Shown: piece after piece, positions 17,971 to 26,666 of the stretch | How the letters are laid out: each line of letters starts with the position of its first letter | How positions within the stretch are numbered: the stretch's first letter is position 1 | Source: Bacteroidota bacterium | Lineage (GTDB): Bacteria; Bacteroidota; Bacteroidia; AKYH767-A; JAHEYN01 | DNA: 46,109 bases | Assembly (NCBI GenBank): GCA_947448795.1 | Contig: CANFOZ010000017.1 | Location: forward strand, 1-46,109 | Reading direction: 5' to 3' | Position numbers and translations under genes: made by a program | The notes under the pieces: generated by a model | The model's input: only the letters and a program-made list of their open reading frames with translations | What the model was told of the DNA's origin: nothing | Database searches by the model: none

Positions 17971-18362
17971 ATCAGCAGCATCAATCGGAGGCACTTGTGT
18001 TTGGTCGATATCTTTTAAACGGAATTGAACCTGTTGATAGCGCCGTGGTTTTGTATGTGCAAGCCATGGAGCGTTTGGCGATAGTTCCTTCATCAGACGA
18101 ACAGCGCCTGTTGGATCGATTGCTTCTTCATCCTATGCTGCTGCCCTTGGTGGATGCAGGTTTGGCCCTTGCTAATCCGCGATCAGTGATTCGTCGGAAG
18201 CTTTTTGTATTATCTGCAATACTCGAAACACAACCTGCTCACGCTGCAGTCTATCTTCCTTATGAGCATAGCCCTGTCCAACATCTAAAAGCGATATTCA
18301 GTGCGGTCTTCGCTGGTCTTCGAGCTGCTTTCGGATTTATCCTTGTAAAGCTGATAGCATGA
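17967..18362 (+). CDS. Unknown 131-aa protein in the GT2-DUF2304-GMC cassette
   Basis: I do not recognise it. It begins MNQQHQSEALVFGRYLLNG, is mainly helical with many Leu and Ala (VVLYVQAMERLAIVPSSDEQRLLDRLLLHP), has a middle LANPRSVIRRKLFVLSAILE, and ends with a hydrophobic segment (about 110-131) that could attach it to the membrane. It overlaps both neighbours by 4 nt (ATGA on each side), so it is translationally coupled to DUF2304 and to the GMC oxidoreductase. The tight coupling suggests a small partner subunit of the oxidoreductase, comparable to the small subunits some GMC dehydrogenases have. That is inference. There is no Tat motif. Confidence 0.75.
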   Translation: MNQQHQSEALVFGRYLLNGIEPVDSAVVLYVQAMERLAIVPSSDEQRLLDRLLLHPMLLPLVDAGLALANPRSVIRRKLFVLSAILETQPAHAAVYLPYEHSPVQHLKAIFSAVFAGLRAAFGFILVKLIA

Positions 18363-19987
18363 AGGATAAGCTCTTTGACTTCATCGTAGTTGGCTCTGGA
18401 TGCACGGGAGCTATGGCTGCGCAAACCTTGGTGGAACATGGCGCAAAGGTGCTTATGTTAGATGTTGGTAAAAAAGACGAGCGCTATAAACAGGTAATAC
18501 CCGATCTTGATTTTACCTCTATTCGCGAACAAAAAAACGATCAACACCGTATTTTTTTAGGTGATGATTTTGAGGGTATACCTACACCGGGAGTCAAGAC
18601 GGGTGCGCAGTTGACGCCGCCACGTCGATACCTTATGGAGGGTGTTTCGCGTTGGTTGCCCTTGCTATCAGATACTTTTTTTCCTATGGAATCGCTTGCC
18701 TATGGTGGGCTAGGCGGGGGCTGGGGCTTGGGTTGCTGCGTTTTTTCAGATGCTGAGTTACAGCAATCCGGCATGGATTCTCAACGCATGGCGGAGGCTT
18801 ATCAAACCGTTTCGCGCCGCATAGGAATTGCATCGGCCAGTGACGACGCGTTGCCGTTTACCTCAGGCCCTTTAAAGGATGTTATGCCCGCCATCGAAAT
18901 AGATCGTGGTTCTTCGCGTCTTCTGAGTACTTATAAAAAACAAAAGAAAGGTTTCAATAGTCGTGGTTTCTATATGGGAAAGCCCGCACTGGCCTTGCTT
19001 ACCGAAGACAAAGGCGATCGCAAGAAGCTAGATTATCAAGACATGGAATTTTATAGTGATGCAAAAAAAAGCGCCTATCGTCCATGGATAACGGTTGATG
19101 AATTAAAAAAGCACAACAACTTCACGTATGTATCCGAATGCTTGGTGATGCGTTACGCGGAGCTCGGTGATGCGGTTTCTGTTTCTGGAATACATACTGA
19201 AACTGGCGCTAATATTGAGTTTAAAGCCCGTAAGTTACTGCTTGCTCCAGGTGTATTAGGAACCGCTCGAATTGTTTTGCGCTCAGCGAATGCAGTTGAT
19301 CAGCGCTTGCCTTTGCTATCCAACCCATACTGTTATGTTCCCTGCATTCAGCCGCGTTTTTTAGGCAGCGCGATGGATCGTCACACTACGGGCATGGCAC
19401 AGCTTTCTTTGTTTCACGATCCACGTGGAGATCAGTCGGATGTGGGCATGGCATCTATATACAGCTATCGATCCTTGATGCTCTTTCGGGTGATGGAGCA
19501 AGCGCCGCTAGCTTTTCGTGATTCCCGCAAATTGTTTCAGTACTTGTTGCCGGCTATAAAAATCATGGGCATTCACCACACTGAAAAACCAGGTGATCAG
19601 AAGTATCTTCAGTTGCAAAAGGCTTCAACCTATAGTGGCGATAGTTTAAAAGCGGTATATATTCTTTCAGAAACTGAAAATCAGAAGGTGCTTAGTCGTG
19701 AGCAGTCTTTTGTAAAAGCGATGCGCAGCTTGGGTTGTTATGCATTAAGTAAAATAGACCCGGGTCACGGTTCAAGCATTCACTATGCGGGCACACTGCC
19801 TTTTTCAGAGAAAGAGGGAATGTTCACCCTTGCAAAAGATGGTCGTTTGCATGGATCGAAAAGCGTGTATGTAGCCGATGGATCTGGCTTTCGTTTCTTG
19901 CCGGCTAAAGGTTTGACGTTGTCCCTCATGGCCAATGCGCATGCTGTGGCTAAGGGATTATTAAACACTGAATCAGTTCATCGATAA
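18359..19987 (+). CDS. GMC family FAD-dependent oxidoreductase
   Basis: 542 aa. N-terminal FAD fold FIVVGSGCTGAMAAQTLVEHGAKVLMLDVG with GxGxxG. SLAYGGLGGGWGLGC matches the second GMC region, and LLLAPGVLGTARIVLRSA is the third. The C-terminal GHGSSIHYAGTLPF holds the catalytic-His region, followed by VADGSGFRFLPAKGLTLSLMANAHAVAKGL, the GMC closing motif. Members oxidise an alcohol or sugar hydroxyl. The sugar-biosynthesis context suggests a carbohydrate substrate, possibly lipid-linked (inference). No signal peptide, so it is cytoplasmic. It starts within the stop of the 131-aa gene. Four nt separate it from the SDR gene. Confidence 0.9.
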   Translation: MKDKLFDFIVVGSGCTGAMAAQTLVEHGAKVLMLDVGKKDERYKQVIPDLDFTSIREQKNDQHRIFLGDDFEGIPTPGVKTGAQLTPPRRYLMEGVSRWLPLLSDTFFPMESLAYGGLGGGWGLGCCVFSDAELQQSGMDSQRMAEAYQTVSRRIGIASASDDALPFTSGPLKDVMPAIEIDRGSSRLLSTYKKQKKGFNSRGFYMGKPALALLTEDKGDRKKLDYQDMEFYSDAKKSAYRPWITVDELKKHNNFTYVSECLVMRYAELGDAVSVSGIHTETGANIEFKARKLLLAPGVLGTARIVLRSANAVDQRLPLLSNPYCYVPCIQPRFLGSAMDRHTTGMAQLSLFHDPRGDQSDVGMASIYSYRSLMLFRVMEQAPLAFRDSRKLFQYLLPAIKIMGIHHTEKPGDQKYLQLQKASTYSGDSLKAVYILSETENQKVLSREQSFVKAMRSLGCYALSKIDPGHGSSIHYAGTLPFSEKEGMFTLAKDGRLHGSKSVYVADGSGFRFLPAKGLTLSLMANAHAVAKGLLNTESVHR

Positions 19988-19991
19988 AGAC

Positions 19992-20849
19992 ATGTACGGA
20001 AAGGTAATTATAAGTGGAGCCAGTGGATTTATAGGAGGCCATTTGGTGCGCCATTTTCTTGCTAAAGGATGGACCGTGATTGCGCTCGTTCGGGTATTTC
20101 CTTCTAAACCATTGAAGGACGTGGAGTATCGCTTATACGATTTGCTTCAGGCGCCCGCTGTTGATTTGTTTAGAGAAGCGGCGTATTTTATTCATGCGGC
20201 CTATCTGCCCAACAATTTTGATTGCAATGTTACAGGCGCGAAGCAATTGTTGGCTTGCAGTCGTCAAGCTAGTTTGCGTCGCAATGTGTTTATATCTAGC
20301 TTCTCATCATCTGTTGATTCCGAATCGCTTTACGGTCGTCAAAAGTATGCCATAGAGCAGCTTTTTTGTAGGGATACAGACACGATTGTTCGTCCCGGTG
20401 CGGTTTTAGGCGATGGTGGTTTGTTTAGCAAAATGAATGCGCATATAGCGGCCGGAAAACGCATTCCATTGATACAAGGTGGAAGGCAGCCCATGCAAAC
20501 CATTGCTGTTGATGATCTTTGCTTGGCGATCGAGCATATTCTTTTAAAAGACCTGTCAGGCGTGTTTAGTGTTGCAGAGCCGGAGTCCTTAACCTATAAG
20601 GAATTTTTTCTCTTATTGGCAGCAATGAATAGTCTTTCGGCTCGCTTTCTGAAGGTCCCTTATCGCTTGTTAGATATGCTTCTTTGGGTGTCAGAAAGCC
20701 TAGGGTTTCATTTGCCTGTCGGGCGCGAAAATCTTAGGGGTTTGATCGCTTTACGTTACCGCGAAACGAAAGGCGATTTACACCGACTTGGTATAGTCAT
20801 TAAGGATTGCAAAGCTTCGTTGGAGGCCTTGTTTAGCAATACTAAATAA
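19992..20849 (+). CDS. NAD-dependent epimerase/dehydratase (extended SDR)
   Basis: 285 aa. Rossmann motif ISGASGFIGGHLVRHF (7-22) with GxxGxxG, catalytic serines in FISSFSSSVDS, and the YxxxK pair Y114/K118 in LYGRQKYAIEQ. Positions in VRPGAVLGDGG and the C-terminal SVAEPESLTYKEFF match extended SDRs. All catalytic residues are intact. The substrate is unknown; it may act with the GMC oxidoreductase just before it (oxidise, then reduce = epimerise), which is speculation. It ends the plus block and converges on the carbamoyltransferase gene, 7 nt away. Confidence 0.9.
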   Translation: MYGKVIISGASGFIGGHLVRHFLAKGWTVIALVRVFPSKPLKDVEYRLYDLLQAPAVDLFREAAYFIHAAYLPNNFDCNVTGAKQLLACSRQASLRRNVFISSFSSSVDSESLYGRQKYAIEQLFCRDTDTIVRPGAVLGDGGLFSKMNAHIAAGKRIPLIQGGRQPMQTIAVDDLCLAIEHILLKDLSGVFSVAEPESLTYKEFFLLLAAMNSLSARFLKVPYRLLDMLLWVSESLGFHLPVGRENLRGLIALRYRETKGDLHRLGIVIKDCKASLEALFSNTK

Positions 20850-20856
20850 GTCTATT

Positions 20857-22617
20857 TTAGGCCTTGAGTGGATCCAAACTTTTTTCGTCACCCGGTTTGG
20901 CCACCACATAATTACCCATCACAAGATAATCCATATCTGCTCGCTCGAAGCTATCAATAGCGTCGTATGGTGAGCAAACGATGGGTTCTCCCTTGATGTT
21001 AAAAGACGTGTTGATGAGCACAGAGTAGCCTGTTTCTTTTTTGAATGCGGTAAGCAAAGCATGCATCTCTGGGTTCTCTTCCTTGTTAACGGTTTGTATT
21101 CGAACAGAATTGTCAACATGGGTTATGCCAGGCAGTTTTCCAAGCATTTCGGGCTTCACATTGTACACCATGAGCATGAATGGATTTGGGAAGTCCGAGT
21201 CAAAATACAATCCACAGTCTTCTTCGAGCACGATAGCAGCAAACGGTCTGAATCCTTCACGAAACTTCACACGAGCATTCAGCGTGTCTTTCATTGTCTC
21301 GATTGTCGGACTGGCTATGATGCTACGGTTGCCGAGGGCGCGTGGACCGAATTCGAGTTTGCCTTGGAACCATCCGAGGATTTTTCCTTCGGCAAGTTTT
21401 TTAGCGGCGAACTCATAGTTTAGGGGCGACTGCAGATATGGAAGGGTATGTTTCTTTAGCTCAGTCTCGTATTCGTTGGTGTTGTAACTTGGACCGTAGA
21501 AAGCCGTTTTCATAACAAACTTGCGTTTGCGATTGAGTATAGCATGGTTTAGGTACAAGGCGCTGCCGATAGTTGTTCCGCTATCGCCAGCTGCGGGTTG
21601 TATATAAATATTTTTAAAGAGGCCCGACTTAGCAATAAGTCCGTTGGCAACGCTGTTTAAGGCAACGCCCCCTGCCATACAAAGGTTTTCAGAGTTGGTT
21701 TTCTTTTTAAGGTAGGCCGCTGCATGAAGAAAGAAATCCTCAATGATGTGTTGCGCTGCTGCTGCTACATTAAGTTCATGCTCTGTCCAATCTTTCCCTT
21801 CTGTTTTCGAAGGACCAAAAAGATTTTCGAATTTCTTTGTCACACCGGTTTTGCGCGTATAGTGGTAGCAGAAGTAACTCATGTCGAGACGAAACCCGCC
21901 ATCGGATGTGAACGTGATGAGTTTCTTCATCATTTCGTATTCGGGGGTGTCGGGATTGCCATACGATGCAAGGCCCATTAATTTTCCTGGACCAGAAATA
22001 AGCTTGAAGCCCAGATGTCTAGATATCGCTTGGTAAAAAGCGCCGATAGAGTGCGGTGTTTCAACAGTCGCGAGTTTATTGATTTGATTTCCTCGTCCAT
22101 GTGCAAGCATGCAGGTGGTCCATTCGCCAGCGCCATCTACAGTAAAGATTGCGGCATCTTCGTGTTCGGATGAAAAGAACGAGCTAGCAGCATGGCAGAG
22201 GTGATGTTCGAGAAGGTGGAACTTGAACTTTGGTTTCTTGCTTTCAGGAAACAAGCGTTCTAGTGTTTGCGGCAGTTTACGCATATCACCTAGGTAGTTT
22301 AGCATTCCCAAGTTTTCTTCTACCGTAAAACTTTTCTGCTCCATCAAAAGTTGTGGCAGTTTATCCCAATACTTAAGCATGAATACGGGAATCTTTGAAT
22401 ACGAAATAGACGGTTTCCAAAAAAAGGTGACATGGTCAATATCACTCAGTTTAAGGTTGCCGTATTTTAAACACTCGGCGATGCCCATGACTGGAATCCT
22501 GCCATCGTGCTTTTTACGATTTAATCGTTCTTCTTCGACAGCGAATACTACTTCGTCGTCAATGATAAGCGCCGCAGCCGAGTCGTGTCCGAAACAGTTG
22601 AATCCTAATATATTCAT
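20857..22617 (-). CDS. Carbamoyltransferase (NodU/CmcH/TobZ family)
   Basis: 586 aa, usual for the family. It transfers a carbamoyl group from carbamoyl phosphate (through carbamoyl-adenylate) to a hydroxyl, often of a sugar. Seen: the start ILGFNCFGHDSAAALI, EEERLNRKKHDGRIP, the metal-binding EHHLCHAASS (H138-H142) and FTVDGAGEW (D161) of the Kae1-like domain, LCMAGGVALNSVANG, and the C-terminal-domain signature GWFQGKLEFGPRALGNRSI and LINTSFNIKGEPIVCSP. Last gene of the long minus-strand block, 22 nt after the TMTC-like gene. It probably decorates the glycan made by this locus. Confidence 0.95.
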   Translation of the reverse strand: MNILGFNCFGHDSAAALIIDDEVVFAVEEERLNRKKHDGRIPVMGIAECLKYGNLKLSDIDHVTFFWKPSISYSKIPVFMLKYWDKLPQLLMEQKSFTVEENLGMLNYLGDMRKLPQTLERLFPESKKPKFKFHLLEHHLCHAASSFFSSEHEDAAIFTVDGAGEWTTCMLAHGRGNQINKLATVETPHSIGAFYQAISRHLGFKLISGPGKLMGLASYGNPDTPEYEMMKKLITFTSDGGFRLDMSYFCYHYTRKTGVTKKFENLFGPSKTEGKDWTEHELNVAAAAQHIIEDFFLHAAAYLKKKTNSENLCMAGGVALNSVANGLIAKSGLFKNIYIQPAAGDSGTTIGSALYLNHAILNRKRKFVMKTAFYGPSYNTNEYETELKKHTLPYLQSPLNYEFAAKKLAEGKILGWFQGKLEFGPRALGNRSIIASPTIETMKDTLNARVKFREGFRPFAAIVLEEDCGLYFDSDFPNPFMLMVYNVKPEMLGKLPGITHVDNSVRIQTVNKEENPEMHALLTAFKKETGYSVLINTSFNIKGEPIVCSPYDAIDSFERADMDYLVMGNYVVAKPGDEKSLDPLKA

Positions 22618-22639
22618 TAGTGTTTTCTCTTAAAAGAAA

Positions 22640-24697
22640 TTAATTGCCTTGTAATCCTTTTTTTGATACCTCTAGATTGCCTTTCAGTTGGCGATGGTCG
22701 GGGTTGTGCTTTAAGCCGGTTTCGCATGCCGTTATGGCTTCATTCCACTTGTGAAGCTCGTTGTATGAGCAGCAGATATTGTTGTATGCTGCATCCCAAT
22801 TTGGTTTCAGTAGCAAGGCTTGTTCACACATTTTTATACAGTCCTCGTAGCGACGGGCATTGTAATACTGCAGACTTAGATTAAGATAGGCTTCAGGAGT
22901 GTGTGCAGTATTTACAAGCTTCTCAGCGGCTTCAAGAGGAGATTGAAGTCCACCGGGTGTGGCTAATAATTCATTCATCAGGTTCTGTGAAGAAATATGA
23001 CCTGGGGCCAACTGAAGTGCTTGCTGCGCCATTCCTAATGCCTCTTGATAACGACCGCAGTTTTTTAGGTAATTACCATAAAAGTAATAACTCTCCGGGT
23101 TGTTGGCATCGAGTGCAATGGATTGTTTGAAATGCACTTCAGCCTCGGCTTTGTTGCCCATGGCGTTTTTCAATATGCCTAAGTTGGTTTGTAGGTAAGA
23201 GTAGTTAGGAACATAAACAAGGGCGCGGTTGAAATAGTTTAGTGCTTCCTGATATTCTCCTTTACGCATTTTTGCTAAGCCGTAGTTCATTAGTCCACGT
23301 CCGTTTTGTGGGCTTTTTATAGTTACATCGTACCATAAACCATCTTCGTTGTTCCACACTTTGTTGCGTTGATAGGTTCCGTAACAATGCGCAGCGATGA
23401 GCAAACCGCCGAGCATTAGAACTGCAGCACGAGTGCTTGAAGATTGCATAATTTTGTGTTCTTTGTCGGTCAAAAAAAGTGCTATGGACCAAGTCACCGC
23501 CAGCATCAATCCAACGAATGGGAAAAAGATACGGTGGTCGTTGAGTACCTCTGCCAGTGGCATAAAGCTAGAAGTCGGTGCCAAAGCTAAAAGAAACCAA
23601 ATAAGACCAAAGCTGATGGGACGGGTTCGTGCATCATTCGAGGTTCTTACAATAGTATAAATCATACCGATTAGGAAGGCTGTGCCCACGATGACGCGGT
23701 CGTCAAAGATGTTGCGAATAGGAGTCCAGTCTGTGTCTGCGCTTAGACCTGTTGGAAGGAAGAACGTCAAAAAGTAGTGAACAATTACAAAGGTCTGTGT
23801 TTGCAGGTAGGTGAGGCGGTCGACACCGCCACCGGTCCACAAAGGAGGCAGCATGTGTATGATGAAATACACCAATGCGATGCAAATAGCAATAACAGGC
23901 AAAACACGCACAAAGGTATGACTAAGTGCTGAGCGGTTTTTTGATGAAAATAATTCACCAATAGACATCTTCTTTTCAAAGAAAAGGATGTAGAAAAACA
24001 ACAATGGCGCAAAGATCATAGCGGGTTCTTTTACGAACATGCCGATGATGATCGGTATAAGATAAAGGTAGTATTTACGAGATATAGCGGAATACATATA
24101 CATCGCGAAGCCAATGATTACGGCTACTGTGGATAGCGAATCGGTACGCGAGATGATGTAATTAATTGTTTCCGCGTTCGATGTAAGGACACCATACCAG
24201 AGCGCACCGAACAGCGCGAAATATTTGTTCCAGTGGTGTTTGTGGGCGAGGTTGAAAATCTTGTAGAAAATAAAATACATCAGCACGAGCTGAAGTAAGT
24301 ACCAGATGAAAGTGGAGAGGTGGAAATAAAACGTTGAATTGAATCCATCACCACTCAATTTTTGACCAATCCAATAGTCGATAGCCAAGGTTGTTGTGGT
24401 CATCGGTCGATATGCTTGGTTTGCTGGCAATGAGCTACCGGTGGTTACATCTTTAAAGAAACGCGGGATATTGCCTATGTCACGAATATAGAGGTTGTTA
24501 CAAATGGTATGCGTATCGTCGAAGTGGAACTCGTTTTTGAAGTGGTTGCTATACGCCAATGTAACCACAGCAAGCATCAGAAAGATGTATTTCATCATTC
24601 CGAGGTGTGTTTTTAATTCTTCTTTTTGCTCTTCACTTTTGTTATTAGAAAACAAGCGGATGATGTTTTCAGCAAAGATGGATGTGTTCTTTTCCAT
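22640..24697 (-). CDS. TMTC-like polytopic membrane protein with C-terminal TPR repeats
   Basis: 685 aa. After a short cytoplasmic N-terminus, about ten membrane helices span 33-450. The first extracytoplasmic loop has NEFHFDDTHTICNN (D60-D61), the acidic motif of GT-C enzymes, followed by FFKDVTTGSS. TPR repeats fill about 460-685 (MNYGLAKMRKGEYQEALNYFNRAL, TNLGILKNAMGNKAEAEVHF, AYNNICCSYNELHKWNEAI). The architecture matches eukaryotic TMTC O-mannosyltransferases and their bacterial relatives. Probable lipid-P-sugar-dependent glycosyltransferase acting outside the cytoplasmic membrane. The two nt between this start and the upstream transketolase stop indicate an operon. Its TPR tail is similar to those of two other proteins in the locus. 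Confidence 0.85.
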   Translation of the reverse strand: MEKNTSIFAENIIRLFSNNKSEEQKEELKTHLGMMKYIFLMLAVVTLAYSNHFKNEFHFDDTHTICNNLYIRDIGNIPRFFKDVTTGSSLPANQAYRPMTTTTLAIDYWIGQKLSGDGFNSTFYFHLSTFIWYLLQLVLMYFIFYKIFNLAHKHHWNKYFALFGALWYGVLTSNAETINYIISRTDSLSTVAVIIGFAMYMYSAISRKYYLYLIPIIIGMFVKEPAMIFAPLLFFYILFFEKKMSIGELFSSKNRSALSHTFVRVLPVIAICIALVYFIIHMLPPLWTGGGVDRLTYLQTQTFVIVHYFLTFFLPTGLSADTDWTPIRNIFDDRVIVGTAFLIGMIYTIVRTSNDARTRPISFGLIWFLLALAPTSSFMPLAEVLNDHRIFFPFVGLMLAVTWSIALFLTDKEHKIMQSSSTRAAVLMLGGLLIAAHCYGTYQRNKVWNNEDGLWYDVTIKSPQNGRGLMNYGLAKMRKGEYQEALNYFNRALVYVPNYSYLQTNLGILKNAMGNKAEAEVHFKQSIALDANNPESYYFYGNYLKNCGRYQEALGMAQQALQLAPGHISSQNLMNELLATPGGLQSPLEAAEKLVNTAHTPEAYLNLSLQYYNARRYEDCIKMCEQALLLKPNWDAAYNNICCSYNELHKWNEAITACETGLKHNPDHRQLKGNLEVSKKGLQGN

Positions 24698-24699
24698 GA

Positions 24700-25608
24700 T
24701 TAAGCGGAGATAATGAGTTTGGCGATGGATTGAGTATCAAGTCCAGATTGTTTTTGATGAAAAGCTTGGTCGCCATAGATCTGACCTGGATACCCCTGGG
24801 CATGCAATGTTGTAATGCTATCAGTAGCAATATTTAGCTTCGCAAAATGATAGAGGAATTGTTGCGCAAGACCACCTTGTGCTACGTGTTCTTCTAAAAG
24901 TATAATCCGCTTGCTCTGTTTAATCGAATCAATGAGTTGCTGCGGAATGCTGCGGAATGGAAAACGGATAGCCGTAAAAAGGTCAATAGGGTCGGCTTTT
25001 TCATGCTGTTGCATTGCGGCTAGCACATTGTTAACCAAGGGCCCCATGGCAATAACAGTATGTTGAGCGCTTGTGCTTTTGTGCACGCATCGAAAAGCAT
25101 CGAAAAGCAGTTGCTCTGATGGCGCTTGTTTCCCTAAGCCTAGTCTAAGATAGGCAGGTCTTGACTCATTAACAATGGCGTGCATGGATGTTTCAAGATC
25201 CTCAATAAAGGCAGGTACATGACACGACATGTTTTGAAGCGGGGCAAGGCAGGCAATGTCTTCCAACGCATGATGCGAGGACCCCATGATGCCATACCCA
25301 TACCCACCTCCATTACCCACCAAAAAAACAGGTAGGTTATGCAAACAAACATCGTTTCGCGTTTGCTCTAAGCATCGATACACCACAAAGGGAGCGATGC
25401 TGTAGCAAAACACTTTGTAGCCACTGCGCGCCATGCCGGCTGCCATGCCCACCATGTTCTGTTCGGCCACGCCGGCATTGATGAAACGGTCACCCATCGA
25501 TTGCTGCAGGCTTTCAAGGGCGTTGTAGCCCAAGTCACCCGTCAGGAAAACGATGGATTCGTCTTTGGCTGCGTGTTGCTGAATGAGCTCCGCAAATTTT
25601 TTCCGCAT
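24700..25608 (-). CDS. Transketolase-like protein, C-terminal half (pyrimidine-binding subunit)
   Basis: 302 aa. Contains the TPP pyrimidine-binding domain with the catalytic-type glutamate in RFINAGVAEQNMVGMAAGMA (E49) and the C-terminal transketolase domain (IILLEEHVAQGGLAQQFLYHFA, AQGYPGQIYGD). It pairs with the N-terminal half encoded at 29607-30413; in most split transketolases the two genes are adjacent, but here four genes lie between them. Probably moves a two-carbon ketol unit for a special sugar, not central metabolism (inference from context). Two 10-bp tandem duplications lie inside the gene (24941-24960, 25087-25106), and the frame is intact. Confidence 0.9.
   Translation of the reverse strand: MRKKFAELIQQHAAKDESIVFLTGDLGYNALESLQQSMGDRFINAGVAEQNMVGMAAGMARSGYKVFCYSIAPFVVYRCLEQTRNDVCLHNLPVFLVGNGGGYGYGIMGSSHHALEDIACLAPLQNMSCHVPAFIEDLETSMHAIVNESRPAYLRLGLGKQAPSEQLLFDAFRCVHKSTSAQHTVIAMGPLVNNVLAAMQQHEKADPIDLFTAIRFPFRSIPQQLIDSIKQSKRIILLEEHVAQGGLAQQFLYHFAKLNIATDSITTLHAQGYPGQIYGDQAFHQKQSGLDTQSIAKLIISA
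24941..24960. repeat. 10-bp tandem duplication inside transketolase C-half
   Basis: TGCGGAATGC followed by TGCGGAATGG, nine of ten bases identical. It is in coding sequence, and the unit length is not a multiple of three. A second such duplication lies about 140 bp away. Confidence 0.7.
25087..25106. repeat. 10-bp perfect tandem duplication inside transketolase C-half
   Basis: GCATCGAAAA occurs twice in direct succession, followed by GCAG. A copy-number change by slippage would shift the reading frame. Confidence 0.75.
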
Positions 25609-25642
25609 GTGCTCGGTGACAAATCAGTATTCGAAACAACAA

Positions 25643-26590
25643 TTACTTACCAGAGATCTTCTTGCAAACGTTCACGAAGTCGAAATCTTGGATATACGAC
25701 TTGGTACGCTGATAGATCTCATCCAATTGTTGTTTGCTTAGTTCTTTTCCAGTTTGGATGTTTACTTCTTCAGTTGGTATACGAACGGTACCCCATGGAT
25801 ACACTTCTTTCAATACTTCACCGTTCCAGCTTGGTACAGCTAAGGTTTTGCTGCTGCTAATTCCAGCTTTTTTAAGCACCGCAGAGAGCGTGCCGATTTT
25901 ATCCTTGATGATATCTTCATAGCGCACGATAAGGAAGTTTTTAGGATACTTCTCGGCGTATAATTTAGCAAAATACTGTGAGTTTACCCAGCCTGTCATG
26001 TAGTGAGCGATGGATAGTGGAACTGCGCGTTTGCTGGTGTCTCCGTATGCAGAGAAGGGGTTTCTCACAACGTGAAGAACATACCCATTGCCTTTGTAAT
26101 CTTCGATGATTTTATCGCCGTCAACACCGATGATTGGGCTATAACCCACATAGGCTTTTTCTTTCCCTGTGCGTTTGTAGTTTTTCCAAGCTTCGAAAGT
26201 TGCGCGGAAGAAGGCTTCCATAGCGTTTCCACGCGTAAGCGGTTTGCCTTTTAAAAATTTTACAAATTCGTTTTTACGGTTTTTGTCTGTCATTTGAAAG
26301 TCCGCGTCGCGAAACTTGCTTACGTATGGTGTTTTGCTGCGCACCTTGCCTTCCTCGTCAATAATCAGCTCGTACATCTCTTCCGCTGTCGCTGTGCTTG
26401 GGAATACAGGCCAGCGATATTTTAATGGATACATTGAACTCATAAAATCGTTCACGTATTTTGAACCGGGCTGCGACTCAAAAGGGTAAACAAAAAGTTC
26501 CGGATGCCCATCGAGTAAGCGATGTGTGGTGTTGCCGCCATTCTCATACATGGCCGAAAGCATGATAAATTTGAAGGTCTTTGGTGTCAT
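25643..26590 (-). CDS. Sulfotransferase-like protein with unusual PAPS loop
   Basis: 315 aa. The middle segment YVLHVVRNPFSAYGDTSKRAV (about 173-193) matches the 3'-phosphate-binding region of PAPS sulfotransferases (vRNP......S), and NFLIVRYEDI is the usual following strand. The 5' loop reads MYENGGNTTHRLLDGHPEL (14-32): the LLDGHPE part is typical, but the usual [RK]SGTT is GGNTT. It may transfer sulfate to a sugar or could be a relative with altered activity. It has 34 nt to the transketolase C-half downstream, and a weak promoter-like box upstream. Confidence 0.8.
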   Translation of the reverse strand: MTPKTFKFIMLSAMYENGGNTTHRLLDGHPELFVYPFESQPGSKYVNDFMSSMYPLKYRWPVFPSTATAEEMYELIIDEEGKVRSKTPYVSKFRDADFQMTDKNRKNEFVKFLKGKPLTRGNAMEAFFRATFEAWKNYKRTGKEKAYVGYSPIIGVDGDKIIEDYKGNGYVLHVVRNPFSAYGDTSKRAVPLSIAHYMTGWVNSQYFAKLYAEKYPKNFLIVRYEDIIKDKIGTLSAVLKKAGISSSKTLAVPSWNGEVLKEVYPWGTVRIPTEEVNIQTGKELSKQQLDEIYQRTKSYIQDFDFVNVCKKISGK

Positions 26591-26625
26591 ACTGTGTGGA
26601 TGTGGTTAGTTTTTAATTCGGATGG

Positions 26626-26633
26626 TAAAAGTA
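26626..26633 (-). promoter_or_regulatory. Possible internal promoter before the sulfotransferase gene
   Basis: Minus-strand TACTTTTA, one mismatch to TAnnTTTG, inside AAGTACTTTTAC, close to the extended form seen at gcvP, hemL and the OmpH gene. It lies in the only gap above 50 nt (76 nt) inside the minus block, so the last four genes may have their own transcript. Confidence 0.35.
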
Positions 26634-26666
26634 CTTATTTTTTTGAGTCTAGTCCCTCTTTTTTGA

